64,000 bases of DNA from Flavipsychrobacter sp. (GCA_031292525.1 JARLGY010000045.1:248001-312000), one strand, 5' to 3'. Shown: positions 52,047 through 61,672, counted from the stretch's first letter. Notes: generated by a model not told the origin, from the sequence alone. Made by a program: numbers and translations.

Positions 52047-52552
52047 TATATAAAGTTCTTAATACTATATTTATCACTCATTATCATTGCAATTACATCT
52101 ACAACCGCGCCCACTTGAGGTGACAAATCCATAACCGGTATTTTTAATACCGATGCGCCTGCTCACTTACCAAAACCCTAAATTGAAAACCTCAAATTTG
52201 TAGCGGAGGACGAATGTATATCGAATAACTAAAGCAGAAAAATTTTCCGCGTATTTAAATTAAAACATCTGATTCACATCTTATCCACACACTTATTCCC
52301 CTAATTTCCACTCATCATCAGGTTTACCAACAAAGTTAAGGCTATACCAACACTAATCCACAGGAAATACACAACAGAATGTGAATAAATATGGCTGAAC
52401 CATTTTTGCTTTATAATCAGCTAATTTGCTATACTTAAGGGAGTAAATAGCTCCAAAAAATCAAAAAAAATGTCTTTGTTATATGCTTTCAATGCACAAT
52501 TTATTTTTTCATCGTTCCTAAGCTATCTTTACTGCAAATTCGTGTTTAATAG
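52047..52552. other. AT-rich region between dnaB and pheT with DnaA-box cluster
   Basis: 506 bases without a gene. It contains TTATCCACA (52281-52289), TAATCCACA (52354-52362) and TTATTCACA on minus (52380-52388), plus T- and A-rich runs near 52440-52510. It also holds both gene promoters, of which only a near-match TATCTTTA (52524-52531) for pheT was seen. An origin of replication is possible but unproven. Confidence 0.45.
52524..52531 (+). promoter_or_regulatory. Near-consensus -7 box of pheT (TATCTTTA)
   Basis: One mismatch from TAnnTTTG, 21 bases before the ATG at 52553. Confidence 0.3.
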
Positions 52553-54958
52553 ATGATCATCTCCTATAAATGGTTGCTCGATTATTTGCCGCAACCATTA
52601 CCTGTAAATGAACTGAGCAAAATACTTACCTCAATAGGACTTGAGGTAGAAGCAGTAGAAAATATTGAAGCTGTAAAAGGCGGACTGGAAGGATTATTGA
52701 CTGGTGAAGTACTCACCTGTGAAAAACATCCTAATGCTGATAAATTAAAAGTAACCACCGTAAATATAGGCGGCGCTGAACCTTTGCATATTGTATGCGG
52801 AGCGCCCAATGTTGCTGCCGGCCAAAAGGTGATTGTAGCGCCCGTAGGCGCCATGGTACACCCTACCAACGGCTCTCCGTTCCTGATAAAAAAAGCCAAA
52901 ATACGTGGCGAGGACAGCGAGGGGATGATATGCGCCGAAGACGAAATAGGTCTTGGGGAAAGCCATGCTGGTATTATGATATTGCCTGCCGATACCAAAG
53001 TTGGCCTGCTGGCAAAAGACTACTTTAAACTACCGGAAACCGATCACGCCATACACATAGGGCTTACGCCCAACCGTTCCGATGCCATGAGTCATATAGG
53101 CGTAGCTCGCGATGTATGCGCTTACCTTACCCATCATACAGGCACAGAGCACGTAGTTAAGTTACCTGCTGCTTCATTGTCTTTACCTGCAACTCCGTCC
53201 AGGGTGACTGTAACCATACAGGCTGCTGAAGCCTGCCCTCGTTATACCGGCATCAGCATAACCGGGGTTAAAGTAGGCCCGTCTCCCGAATGGTTACAAC
53301 AACGTTTAAAAACCATAGAAGTTCGTTCTATAAACAACATCGTTGATATTACTAATTATGTACTGCACGAATATGGTCAGCCTCTGCATGCTTTCGACGA
53401 AGAGGAAATTAACGGAAGCACTATTAATGTTGGCTTTGTAGCTGCTGACACACTGTTCACTACACTTGATGACAAGGAGCGTAAACTTCGCTCTGAAGAT
53501 CTGATGATAATGGATGGCTCTGGCCCCGTAGCTATTGCAGGTGTTTTCGGTGGCCTGCATAGCGGCGTTACACCCCAAACTGCTTCTATTTTTCTTGAAA
53601 GTGCATATTTCACACCTGTCTACGTAAGGCGTACATCTATGCACCATGGGTTACGTACAGATGCAGCCACCCACTTTGAGAAAGGCGTGGATATAAATAA
53701 CGTGATCCCCGCGCTTCAAAGAGCTGCATCGCTGATAGCAGAGTTAGCGGGTGGCACTGTTTCCTCTTCTATAACAGATGTATATCCACAGCCGCTTGAG
53801 CAGGTACAAGTAAAGATCACATACAGCTATATTCAAAAGTTAAGTGGCAAGTATTACAGCCCGGAATCGGTTAAGAACATTCTTACAGCGCTTGGGTTTG
53901 GTATTGAGGAAGAAACTGCTGATTCGCTTTACTTGAGCGTCCCATCTAATAAAACAGACGTTAAACAACCCGCTGATATCGTAGAAGAAATATTGCGGAT
54001 TGATGGTCTGGACAATATCGTCATCCCACAAAAACTAAACATAGACCTGATCAAGGCCTTGCCAACCGATCGCGACAAACGCGAAACTGTTGCAGACATA
54101 CTGCATGGTCTGGGCTTCCAGGAAATAGTTACCAATTCTATCGTCAATAGCAAATACTATCCTGGAGATACTAAGCTGGTACATATGCTCAACAGCTTAA
54201 GCAGCGATCTGGATGTAATGCGGCCAACCATGCTCGAAAGTGGTCTTGAAGTAATACAGTATAACTACAATCGCAAAAACAAAGATCTCCGCCTATTTGA
54301 ATTTGGACGTATATATCAGAACGAAAATAGTAAGTATATCGAGTATGATAGATTAGGTATCTGGATAACAGGTAACATCCAACAAGCACAATGGAACCAA
54401 AAAGCCAGACCAGCCGATATATTCTACGTGAAAGGTGTGATAAGCGATCTGTTACAACGTTCTGGTATAGACGGTGTACAGCCTGTTTATGCGCAAGAGG
54501 GCAATGAACTGCAATGGAAGTATAAAAATGCCGTCATTTGCACAGCACAGGCTATAGACCAGAAAAGACTTGATATATTTGACATCAAACAGGATACATA
54601 CTTTGTAAACATACTGTGGCAAGAGTGGACAAAAGCAATGGCCCAGAAGATGATCAGGTATAAAGAAGTTTCCAAATACCCGGCCGTGCAGCGCGATCTG
54701 GCTATTATACTGGACAAAACAACTGGCTATGGAGATGTGGTAAAACAAACCGAACAGTTGAAACTTGGCGCGTTAACCGGCATTAACCTTTTTGATGTAT
54801 TTGAAAGCGAAAAATTAGGGGCTGATAAAAAATCATATGCTGTCAACTATTCTTTCCAGTTACAGGACAGAACGCTTACAGACGCTGAAATAGAAGAAAT
54901 GATGCAACAGCTGGTAACAACTTATAAGACTAAACTTAACGCACAAATACGCGACTAA
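52553..54958 (+). CDS. pheT: Phenylalanyl-tRNA synthetase beta subunit
   Basis: An 801-residue subunit that binds tRNA-Phe and edits wrongly charged tyrosine. The N-terminal start MIISYKWLLDYLPQPLP is typical. A tRNA-binding (EMAP-like) domain follows (LLTGEVLTCEKHPNADKLKV near 50-70), then the B3/4 editing domain (SINNIVDITNYVLHEYGQPL), B5 (ISGKYYSP-type, LSGKYYSPESVKNILTALGF), the catalytic-like core and a C-terminal FDX-ACB domain (KYPAVQRDLAIILDKTTGYG). The alpha subunit gene pheS is not adjacent. The stop codon overlaps the next start (TAATG). Confidence 0.97.
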   Translation: MIISYKWLLDYLPQPLPVNELSKILTSIGLEVEAVENIEAVKGGLEGLLTGEVLTCEKHPNADKLKVTTVNIGGAEPLHIVCGAPNVAAGQKVIVAPVGAMVHPTNGSPFLIKKAKIRGEDSEGMICAEDEIGLGESHAGIMILPADTKVGLLAKDYFKLPETDHAIHIGLTPNRSDAMSHIGVARDVCAYLTHHTGTEHVVKLPAASLSLPATPSRVTVTIQAAEACPRYTGISITGVKVGPSPEWLQQRLKTIEVRSINNIVDITNYVLHEYGQPLHAFDEEEINGSTINVGFVAADTLFTTLDDKERKLRSEDLMIMDGSGPVAIAGVFGGLHSGVTPQTASIFLESAYFTPVYVRRTSMHHGLRTDAATHFEKGVDINNVIPALQRAASLIAELAGGTVSSSITDVYPQPLEQVQVKITYSYIQKLSGKYYSPESVKNILTALGFGIEEETADSLYLSVPSNKTDVKQPADIVEEILRIDGLDNIVIPQKLNIDLIKALPTDRDKRETVADILHGLGFQEIVTNSIVNSKYYPGDTKLVHMLNSLSSDLDVMRPTMLESGLEVIQYNYNRKNKDLRLFEFGRIYQNENSKYIEYDRLGIWITGNIQQAQWNQKARPADIFYVKGVISDLLQRSGIDGVQPVYAQEGNELQWKYKNAVICTAQAIDQKRLDIFDIKQDTYFVNILWQEWTKAMAQKMIRYKEVSKYPAVQRDLAIILDKTTGYGDVVKQTEQLKLGALTGINLFDVFESEKLGADKKSYAVNYSFQLQDRTLTDAEIEEMMQQLVTTYKTKLNAQIRD

Positions 54959-55233
54959 TGCAGGAATTACAGCTCTTAAAGGATAGGCTTGATGCGCTGT
55001 TAAAAAAATATACAGCCGTAGAGGCTGAAAATATACGCCTGAAAAATACTGTCACCGATCAACTGAAATTCATAGAGTCGCTGAACCATAAACTCACGTC
55101 TCTTGAAGATAATATGCTTGCGCATCAAATAGGCAAGTCTGTACTAGATGGTTCTGAAAAAGAGAAAATGCGCAGACAGATAGATAATGTGATAAGTGAG
55201 ATCGATAAAATAATGAACACCTTAAATGATTAA
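54958..55233 (+). CDS. Small coiled-coil protein downstream of pheT
   Basis: A 91-residue helical protein. Heptads run through LLKDRLDALLKKYTAVEAEN, IRLKNTVTDQLKFIESLNHK and SLEDNMLAHQIGK; the end MRRQIDNVISEIDKIMNTL is also coiled. In many Bacteroidota a gene of this type follows pheT and precedes zapA, and the protein resembles ZapB-like division helpers; that is family-context knowledge, and zapA is missing here. It overlaps pheT by one base and the next gene by 8 bases, so it is translationally coupled. Confidence 0.85.
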   Translation: MQELQLLKDRLDALLKKYTAVEAENIRLKNTVTDQLKFIESLNHKLTSLEDNMLAHQIGKSVLDGSEKEKMRRQIDNVISEIDKIMNTLND

Positions 55234-55789
55234 GAAATACATCCCCATATTATTGTTCATTGTTTGTGTTGTGGCTAGTTCGTGTACCCAGCAAAAACAA
55301 GCCTGTGTTGAGCCAATACTCGTATCCTTAAGGTTCAGCGTACTTTCTACGCATTGGGATTCTGCTCTTGCCCGTAGGATCACTTTCGACACCCTGCTGC
55401 CAAACGCCGAATTAAGGCCGATCGGAGCTAAGGATAATACGCCTTATTATTTTGGCAATACTGCTCAATTCTCGCTGTTCCTCGATCCTAACAACGATTC
55501 CTGCAAATGGTACCTGAGCCAAATGGGAGGCGACTCTATACGGGAAATAATAGATACTATTACATTCTATTACACCAGGAAACTGCAATTCCTTTCTAAT
55601 GCTTGCGGTTACACTTATTACTACAACCTTACTACTACACCAGCCACACCTAACCTAAAAAACAATGTCATCCAAAACTATACCGATACTGTACATAAAA
55701 TAGATTCCATTCTAATAGAAAATGCCGGTGTTACAAATAACGTAAATTTGGAACATCTGCAGATATACATACGCGACTCACTAAAATAA
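55226..55789 (+). CDS. DUF6452-family lipoprotein
   Basis: A 187-residue exported protein. Start MIKKYIPILLFIVCVVASSC has a lipobox (ASSC). The mature part is beta-rich with features of DUF6452: paired Cys (QACVEPI, NACGYTYYYNL), IRPIGAKDNT-like strand (RPIGAKDNTPYYFG) and FSLFLDPNNDSCKWYLSQMG. DUF6452 proteins are found next to DUF6048 proteins, as here. Function unknown; likely outer-membrane associated. It overlaps the coiled-coil gene by 8 bases and precedes the DUF6048 gene by 9. Confidence 0.83.
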   Translation: MIKKYIPILLFIVCVVASSCTQQKQACVEPILVSLRFSVLSTHWDSALARRITFDTLLPNAELRPIGAKDNTPYYFGNTAQFSLFLDPNNDSCKWYLSQMGGDSIREIIDTITFYYTRKLQFLSNACGYTYYYNLTTTPATPNLKNNVIQNYTDTVHKIDSILIENAGVTNNVNLEHLQIYIRDSLK

Positions 55790-55798
55790 TTAAAACCA

Positions 55799-56530
55799 AT
55801 GCGCATTTTCAAATGCATATTTTACGTACTCCCATTATTTATCTCCTGCTTCGCGTTGGGGCAAACTGCCGATACCACTAAACCCGTTGCTCCTACCCGA
55901 GAAAAAACTGGTCATCAGCTTACCTTTAGTATCGATGCTTCTCAGCCTATTATAAATGCGTTTATCAGTTATCGTCAGGGCTATGAGTTTGCTGCAGATT
56001 ACTACTTGCATAAAGAGCTCTATGCTGTTGTGGAAGGCGGTTTTGGTAATGCAACTGTTAACTATACAGGGCCGGTAAATTTGCAATATAATTCAAACAA
56101 TAGTTTCATCCGTGGTGGCATTAATCGCTGCATTCTTACCCGGCAATCTGTTGATGATTGGGATGCAGTATTTATTGGCGCACGTCTGGGTGTCGGCTTT
56201 ATTAACAGAACGGCCGCTCAGTACAATGTCGTGGATAGTATTTGGGGCAACACACCAAAGGGTATAACACCCGCCCAAAACTTTACTGGTTATTGGTTTG
56301 AACTTACAGGCGGTATGCGCATGGAACTTGTAAAACACTTTTTTGTGGGCTACTTGGTACGTGGCAAATTCCTGCTCAATACCAGCGCATTCCAGGACCT
56401 TGCCCCTATATATGTAGCCGGTTATGGCCGTGCCGATAAAAATGCGGTTTTCGATTTCAATTTTTATCTTACTTACGCCATTAGGTGGAAACGCCACAAC
56501 TTAAACCCCGTTAAAGTTAAAGTTCCATAA
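55799..56530 (+). CDS. DUF6048-family outer-membrane beta-barrel
   Basis: A 243-residue exported protein with signal peptide MRIFKCIFYVLPLFISCFAL then GQTADTT. The mature part has alternating beta strands with aromatic ends: FSIDASQPIINAFISYRQGY, DYYLHKELYAVVEGGFGNAT, NNSFIRGGINRCIL, RMELVKHFFVGYLVRGKFLL and VFDFNFYLTYAIRWKRHN. This fits a small outer-membrane barrel of the DUF6048 type. It is cotranscribed with the DUF6452 gene and may form a pair with it. Its last 14 bases overlap the converging ABC ATPase gene. Confidence 0.82.
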   Translation: MRIFKCIFYVLPLFISCFALGQTADTTKPVAPTREKTGHQLTFSIDASQPIINAFISYRQGYEFAADYYLHKELYAVVEGGFGNATVNYTGPVNLQYNSNNSFIRGGINRCILTRQSVDDWDAVFIGARLGVGFINRTAAQYNVVDSIWGNTPKGITPAQNFTGYWFELTGGMRMELVKHFFVGYLVRGKFLLNTSAFQDLAPIYVAGYGRADKNAVFDFNFYLTYAIRWKRHNLNPVKVKVP

Positions 56531-57164
56531 GGTCATTTTCTATCTGGTCAAACTGTTCCGGCATATACCTCAACACAAACTTGCCATCTTTTAGCAGGTG
56601 CACTTCATCACACAATTCTGTTAGCGATGAAACAATGTGTGATGATATAAATATCGTTTTTTGATGTTCTTTCAGCTCTAGAATTTTTCTTTTCAGCACC
56701 AGGTTGCTCTTTATATCCACACCATTAAAAGGCTCATCCAGTATATAAATTGCAGCATCACCCACCATAGCCCCGGTAAACGCAATTTTCCTTTTCATAC
56801 CGGTACTATAGTGATCTATATATTCATCAAGCGGTAGCTCAAACATGGCTGGCAATGCCGCTGCAATTGCATCTGCGCCTTTAGCATGTTGTATAAAGTG
56901 CAGGTACTCTATTCCCTTTGTCCTTGGGAAGAAATAAGGCTCTGTAGGTACATAACCTAGGTGGTTTTTCAGCGGGCTCAGTGTATCATGGGTTATTGTT
57001 CCTTCAAAGTCAATAAGCCCGCTCAGGCAGTTAAAAAATGTAGTTTTACCTGCACCGTTCAGCCCCACTATACCATACACCTTACCATCCACAAAGCTTG
57101 CATTTATATCTTTAAGTACAGTTTTTTTATTATAGCTTTTGTTCATATATTTTATAGTTATCAT
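56517..57164 (-). CDS. ABC transporter ATP-binding protein
   Basis: A 215-residue ABC ATPase. Walker A is VGLNGAGKTTFFNCLSG near 33, the signature is HYSTGMKRKIAFTGAM, Walker B is AIYILDEPFNGVD, and the His switch is TIFISSHIVSSL. The compact CcmA/YbhF-like layout suits a two-component exporter. The gene overlaps its permease by 4 bases (ATGA) and so is translationally coupled. The cargo is unknown. Confidence 0.92.
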   Translation of the reverse strand: MITIKYMNKSYNKKTVLKDINASFVDGKVYGIVGLNGAGKTTFFNCLSGLIDFEGTITHDTLSPLKNHLGYVPTEPYFFPRTKGIEYLHFIQHAKGADAIAAALPAMFELPLDEYIDHYSTGMKRKIAFTGAMVGDAAIYILDEPFNGVDIKSNLVLKRKILELKEHQKTIFISSHIVSSLTELCDEVHLLKDGKFVLRYMPEQFDQIENDLMEL

Positions 57165-58108
57165 ATCAGTGTATTTTTTAGCCTGGCCCTTGCTCTATAG
57201 TAAGAAAACAGAAGAAACGACAATGCAAAAACAAGTGCTACAGGCACAACTATACACAACAGGCACAAAAAGAAGAATATCGTTTGCGCTATTTGTATAG
57301 ATAGTGCGGAAGGATAAAAATGGTATTTCAATAACATACTACCCAGCACAGCTAGCAATCCCAATCCTGTAAGGCTCAATAAAAGCACGTAATGACTGTG
57401 ATAAGCAATAACCCCTGCCACAAGAAACAGGGAGAATGTGATAGCATAATTAATAACCACCATCCTGGCCTTGGCAATTAGGAACTGCCCCGGTGTCATC
57501 CTGTATATCCATACATAAAAAGGGTCTTCAACATAACCGAAAAAGCTGCACACGAAGAACAGCATCATAACAAACGGCAATATATAAATGTAATAATTGC
57601 CGGATATAATGCCTACAACAAGCAACAATAAGTACACCAGGTAAAATCCCGAGAAAGCCCTGAAACCATAGTTGAACTCAAATCCATACTTAAGATAAGG
57701 CGAGCGAATTGTTATCGCCTGCGGCTTTGATAAACTGACATTAAATACAGAATAAGGTGCAACAAACAGCCCCAGTAGCAACGCTTGCATGTAAGCTTTA
57801 AAACAGACTAATGCAATAAGAAAAGGGAGAATGATAAGATAGTTTTCCGCAAGCTTTGCCGGTACATATTGTTTACCGGTCTTTTCCTTTAAAAAACGAT
57901 TTGAATGTACGTTTTGCATTTGCAGCAGCCCGAGTAAACCCATTGCAGAGTATACCCATTCTGCATGGGGTGCTTTTACAAAAACAATGTAGGAGAACAG
58001 CCCAAAGAAAAAAACAGACAACGGTATCCCTATTAATGGATGAATACTGTTGAAACTGTAGAAACGCCAGAACTGTTTTAAACGGAGGGTAACATAGTAC
58101 CAGGCCAT
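57161..58108 (-). CDS. ABC transporter membrane protein (permease)
   Basis: A 315-residue protein with about 6-8 membrane helices, including LIGIPLSVFFFGLFSYIVFV, YLIILPFLIALVCFKAYMQA, YIYILPFVMMLFFVCSFFGY and VVPVALVFALSFLLFSYY. It starts MAWYYVTLRLKQFWRFYSF, like exporters of the ABC-2 class. No clear family name. The overlap with the ATPase gene makes them a two-gene transporter. Confidence 0.8.
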   Translation of the reverse strand: MAWYYVTLRLKQFWRFYSFNSIHPLIGIPLSVFFFGLFSYIVFVKAPHAEWVYSAMGLLGLLQMQNVHSNRFLKEKTGKQYVPAKLAENYLIILPFLIALVCFKAYMQALLLGLFVAPYSVFNVSLSKPQAITIRSPYLKYGFEFNYGFRAFSGFYLVYLLLLVVGIISGNYYIYILPFVMMLFFVCSFFGYVEDPFYVWIYRMTPGQFLIAKARMVVINYAITFSLFLVAGVIAYHSHYVLLLSLTGLGLLAVLGSMLLKYHFYPSALSIQIAQTIFFFLCLLCIVVPVALVFALSFLLFSYYRARARLKNTLI

Positions 58109-58144
58109 AAGCTATAAACGCAAATTACAGCGAAAAATTACAGC

Positions 58145-58510
58145 TTATATATGGCTGTGCAACATTTGGTGCATATAAACCGTATATAATGATAAAGGAA
58201 TCAACCCCAGCAGCATTTTTCGCTTCTCCATATCATGAAAAAGCATACTGGAAAAAGAATAGACATATATATTTTCAATAGCGTTTTTTACAGATGTATT
58301 GCCTTTTTTATATAATTTCTCTGCAACTGCCATACACTGTTTCACAGCGCCGAAGTTTGCTTCTTCCATTTTATCATAGGTATGGTCACGCAGTGCATTT
58401 ATGGTACTATGTACAATGCTGCAGTTTTCACCATCCAAGATTTTACCAGACAGTTCAGGTATTTCCTGCTCAACTATATGTGGTAATTCAGCTTCGTTTA
58501 TCATTGCCAT
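58145..58510 (-). CDS. Small helical hypothetical protein
   Basis: A 121-residue, mostly helical protein. MAMINEAELPHIVEQEIPEL, then IVHSTINALRDHTYDKMEEA, NFGAVKQCMAVAEKLYKKGN and YVYSFSSMLFHDMEKRKMLL. I do not recognise the family with certainty; the layout (helical, M-E-x-A-N-F, final F-H-x-M) is like short Bacteroidota proteins of the DUF7674 type. MINEAEL at residue 3 is an alternative start. A -7 box (TAGTTTTG) lies 11 bases upstream. The ABC permease starts 37 bases downstream and may be cotranscribed. Confidence 0.72.
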   Translation of the reverse strand: MAMINEAELPHIVEQEIPELSGKILDGENCSIVHSTINALRDHTYDKMEEANFGAVKQCMAVAEKLYKKGNTSVKNAIENIYVYSFSSMLFHDMEKRKMLLGLIPLSLYTVYMHQMLHSHI

Positions 58511-58521
58511 GATATTTTAAA

Positions 58522-58529
58522 CAAAACTA
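58522..58529 (-). promoter_or_regulatory. -7 box of the small helical gene (TAGTTTTG)
   Basis: Exact TAnnTTTG match on minus, 11 bases before the ATG at 58510. Confidence 0.5.
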
Positions 58530-58593
58530 TTAAAAACTCTGTGCCAATAGAATAAATAAGCCTAACTTTTGTGCTTATTTTAAAGACTTATAG

Positions 58594-59604
58594 TCAAGCA
58601 ACGGCCTGATAGCTCCTTATAAAGTCAGTAACCAAATACGCTATCAGTTTGGCGTTATATACGTCTTCTGTAGCCCCAATTTTCACAGCTCCTTCCGGCA
58701 GGTGCAGGTATGCAGCATTCCCGGCCATGGCGCATTGCGTTATGTACTGCCGTGCTTGTAGTGTGGTAATACCACAGGGCGTAGCTGCACTGCTCAGTAC
58801 CCGCTCTATACAGTCAATATCAAGTTCTATCCCCCGGGCTGTTCGCCCCGTATGCTTCAGTGCATCGCCCACACTTTGCAAGAACGTTTGCTCTTCTCTT
58901 AAAAAAATACCCTCATAAGTGCTGTAGTAAATATCATGGTCTGCATTCAGGGCATCCATAATGTACTGACTATTGTAGTTTTCATGTAGCCCCACAATGG
59001 CATACTTATGCAAATAACCTTTTCTTTTTGCATAGTGAAATCCATTACCACTGTGCCGGCCTTCCATCATACGGTAATCGCTGTGTGCATCCAGGTTAAT
59101 GCAATTTACCTTTTGTCCCTTCACTGTACTTAAGGCCTGCAGTAGTGGGTAAGCATTGTTATGCCCTCCACCAATTACTATGGGCACCTTGCCTGCAGTC
59201 ACTATCTTCTGTATCATGGCCGATACAGCTTCGTCTATATGCACTACAACTTGCCTCAAAGTGTTCACATCTGCTTCGCTTGTTTCGTCCATTAGTTCAC
59301 TAAAGTCAAAGGCGCCCAGCACCAATACATCTTTGCCTTGCAGTTTTTTCGTATCCTGCACATTCAAAATAGCGCGCAAAGCAGGTTCCCACATAGTGTG
59401 TGTTCCGCCCCTTCCGTAATTGGCACGTACTCCTATATCTTCAGGTATGCCCAGCAGCACAAACCGCGCATTACTATTATATAGCTCTTCTTCCCAATTA
59501 TATTCATGTACGGTTTGTACGTGTTCGCCAAGCTTGGTTTCACCTAGCCGCTTGCCTATCAGCCCATCCACATATGTACGCCCTGCTATTTGAAAAGGGA
59601 TCAT
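58594..59604 (-). CDS. Formimidoylglutamase / arginase-family hydrolase
   Basis: A 336-residue binuclear manganese enzyme. Metal-site motifs are VIGGGHNNAYPLLQALS, CINLDAHSDYRMMEGRHSGN (Asp-His-Asp) and IELDIDCIERVLSSAATPCG. The family cleaves formimidoylglutamate (last step of histidine use), arginine or agmatine; the layout with GGRGGTHTMWEPALRAI-type residues before the site fits formimidoylglutamase. No hut genes flank it, so the substrate is inferred. It has its own -7 box 36 bases upstream. Confidence 0.82.
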   Translation of the reverse strand: MIPFQIAGRTYVDGLIGKRLGETKLGEHVQTVHEYNWEEELYNSNARFVLLGIPEDIGVRANYGRGGTHTMWEPALRAILNVQDTKKLQGKDVLVLGAFDFSELMDETSEADVNTLRQVVVHIDEAVSAMIQKIVTAGKVPIVIGGGHNNAYPLLQALSTVKGQKVNCINLDAHSDYRMMEGRHSGNGFHYAKRKGYLHKYAIVGLHENYNSQYIMDALNADHDIYYSTYEGIFLREEQTFLQSVGDALKHTGRTARGIELDIDCIERVLSSAATPCGITTLQARQYITQCAMAGNAAYLHLPEGAVKIGATEDVYNAKLIAYLVTDFIRSYQAVA

Positions 59605-59640
59605 TTATTTCGGTTTTATCCTGCTCGTTTGGTCGAAGGT

Positions 59641-59648
59641 CAAAAATA
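59641..59648 (-). promoter_or_regulatory. -7 box of the formimidoylglutamase gene (TATTTTTG)
   Basis: Exact TAnnTTTG match on minus, 36 bases before the ATG at 59604. Confidence 0.45.
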
Positions 59649-59731
59649 GAAAGTTATTATAAACTACCTGTTACCTTTCCCTCTCTTTCAAGTTCCTGAC
59701 ATACGCTTTCTACCCAAAAGCGCACAACTTA

Positions 59732-61507
59732 TTATTTACTACTACCTCCCCACACCGCTAATTTCTCTTTCAATACATCTAGTGGCAGGCAACCATCTTT
59801 CAATACCTGGTTATGAAAATCAGCAATATTAAATTTACCCTGCAATTGATTTTCATATTTTTTACGCTCCGCACTTATGGTCATCTGCCCTATCTTGTAC
59901 GATAGTGCCTGTCCTGGTATAGCCATGTATCGTTCTATTTCTGCAGTAGCTTCAGGTACGGTAATGCGTTCATGCGCCACCATGTAAGCAATAGCATCTT
60001 CCCTCGTCATGCCCTTATCATGTATACTCACATCTACCACCAGCCTTATAGCACGGTGTATGGCATCGCTCAGGTGGCCAAAATACTGGTACGGATTGTC
60101 ATACATGCCCATTTCCTTACCCAAGGTTTCAGAATACAAGGCCCAACCTTCGCCATAAGCCCCATACCATAAAAACCGGCGAAACTTTGGCAGGTCTTTA
60201 TTTTCTTGCTGTATAGATATTTGGTAGTGATGCCCCGGTATAGCTTCGTGCAAAAACAGGGTCACCATTCCTACAGCATTAAATTTCTTCGCATCCAGCA
60301 CAGGTACGTAAAATATACCTGGTCTTGTCCCATCTTCCGATGGCTGATTATATTCAGCGCTGGCAGATGCTGCCCGGAATGCCTCTGTTTGTCTTATAGT
60401 GAACGGAGACTTAGGAACATGGCTGAACAATTTTTTCAGCTGTGGTTCTTCCTGTGCCTTTATATGCCAAAAGCTGTCTATCACATCTTGTGCTGTAGCA
60501 AAAGGAAAAAACTGTTTATCCTTATTCAGGTATTCAAAAAATGCCTTCATATCTCCTTTAAACCCCACCTGCTCTTTCACCTTGTTCATTTCTCCTTCCA
60601 GCCTTGCTACTTCATTCAAGCCAATATGGTAAATGCTATCAGCACTTAGGTTGGTTGTCGTCCAGTACCTGATGCAATATTTGTAGTATTCCGTACCACC
60701 AGGTAATGCGCTCATGCCGCTCGTGTTCCTTGCCTTTGGCAAGTACTCCTGCTCCATAAAATCGTACAGCTTTTTATAATTCGGTATTACTATACTGTCT
60801 ATAGCCCTTGTATATGCCGTAGTCAGTTGTTGTTTATTTGCAGTACCAAAACTGTCCGGTATGGCCTTTACAGGCGCGTAAAATATACTCTCGGTATCAT
60901 TTTTCACTACCATGGCTTTTAGCTGCGGTAGTATTTTCACAACTAGCGTGCGCGGCAGTACCCAGCCTGTATGAATGCCCTTACGCATATTGGCAATAGC
61001 TGTATCTGTCCATGCCGGGAAAACGGCAAGGCGTTTCAGGAAATTATTATAGTCTTTTACAGTCTTAAAGGGTTGATTGCCCTTTCCGCTGCCCAGCAAC
61101 GGCAGGTCCAGCGTCAGCGACCAAAACTGGTTGATAGGCATATTTTGGACCGGATATTTATAGCCTTCCAGGTCCATCTGCATTTCATACACAAACAGGC
61201 GATAGCTGATCATATCATTTTCGCTAAGTCCTGTGGTGTCTATGGCCTGTACCCTACCCAGGTAACCTCCGTAAAAACGCTTGGCGCTATCTATAAAATC
61301 CTGGCCAATAGTTATGGTCATACGGTCGTTGTAGCGGTTGTCCCCACTTGCCGTAGCTTCCAGCGGAAATAGCTGCATACGTTGCTCCCAGTACTCATCA
61401 TATATCTGCGCCAGTTGTTTGCCTGCGGGTACCGCCGCCGTTTGGGGTTTATTACTGCACGCAACAAATACAGAACACAGCGACAGGGCAACTAAAACTT
61501 TTTTCAT
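59732..61507 (-). CDS. DUF885-family exported protein, probable metallopeptidase
   Basis: A 591-residue lipoprotein (MKKVLVALSLCSVFVAC with lipobox). The DUF885 signature is a zinc-type motif, MVTLFLHEAIPGHHYQ near 415, followed downstream by GAYGEGWALYSETLGKEMGM. The N-terminal two thirds are helical, with DSIYHIGLNEVARLEGEMNK and FYVPVLDAKKFNAVGM before the motif. DUF885 proteins are regarded as M3/gluzincin-like peptidases; substrates are unknown. Normal family length. Confidence 0.9.
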   Translation of the reverse strand: MKKVLVALSLCSVFVACSNKPQTAAVPAGKQLAQIYDEYWEQRMQLFPLEATASGDNRYNDRMTITIGQDFIDSAKRFYGGYLGRVQAIDTTGLSENDMISYRLFVYEMQMDLEGYKYPVQNMPINQFWSLTLDLPLLGSGKGNQPFKTVKDYNNFLKRLAVFPAWTDTAIANMRKGIHTGWVLPRTLVVKILPQLKAMVVKNDTESIFYAPVKAIPDSFGTANKQQLTTAYTRAIDSIVIPNYKKLYDFMEQEYLPKARNTSGMSALPGGTEYYKYCIRYWTTTNLSADSIYHIGLNEVARLEGEMNKVKEQVGFKGDMKAFFEYLNKDKQFFPFATAQDVIDSFWHIKAQEEPQLKKLFSHVPKSPFTIRQTEAFRAASASAEYNQPSEDGTRPGIFYVPVLDAKKFNAVGMVTLFLHEAIPGHHYQISIQQENKDLPKFRRFLWYGAYGEGWALYSETLGKEMGMYDNPYQYFGHLSDAIHRAIRLVVDVSIHDKGMTREDAIAYMVAHERITVPEATAEIERYMAIPGQALSYKIGQMTISAERKKYENQLQGKFNIADFHNQVLKDGCLPLDVLKEKLAVWGGSSK

Positions 61508-61664
61508 GAAATTGGTTTGTGTAAAGAAAACAGATAACTGCTACAATTAAGTACCCTCTACTGGGGGAAGTTACAAATTTGATGAAAGCTGGGCTAAATC
61601 TATACTTTTTCTCAAAATTGATTTTACTTATTACTATATCACTTATCTGAAACACAGATGCGTT

Positions 61665-61672
61665 AACTTTGG
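61665..61672 (+). promoter_or_regulatory. -7 box of the bacilliredoxin gene (TAACTTTG)
   Basis: Exact TAnnTTTG match, 22 bases before the ATG at 61695. Confidence 0.5.
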
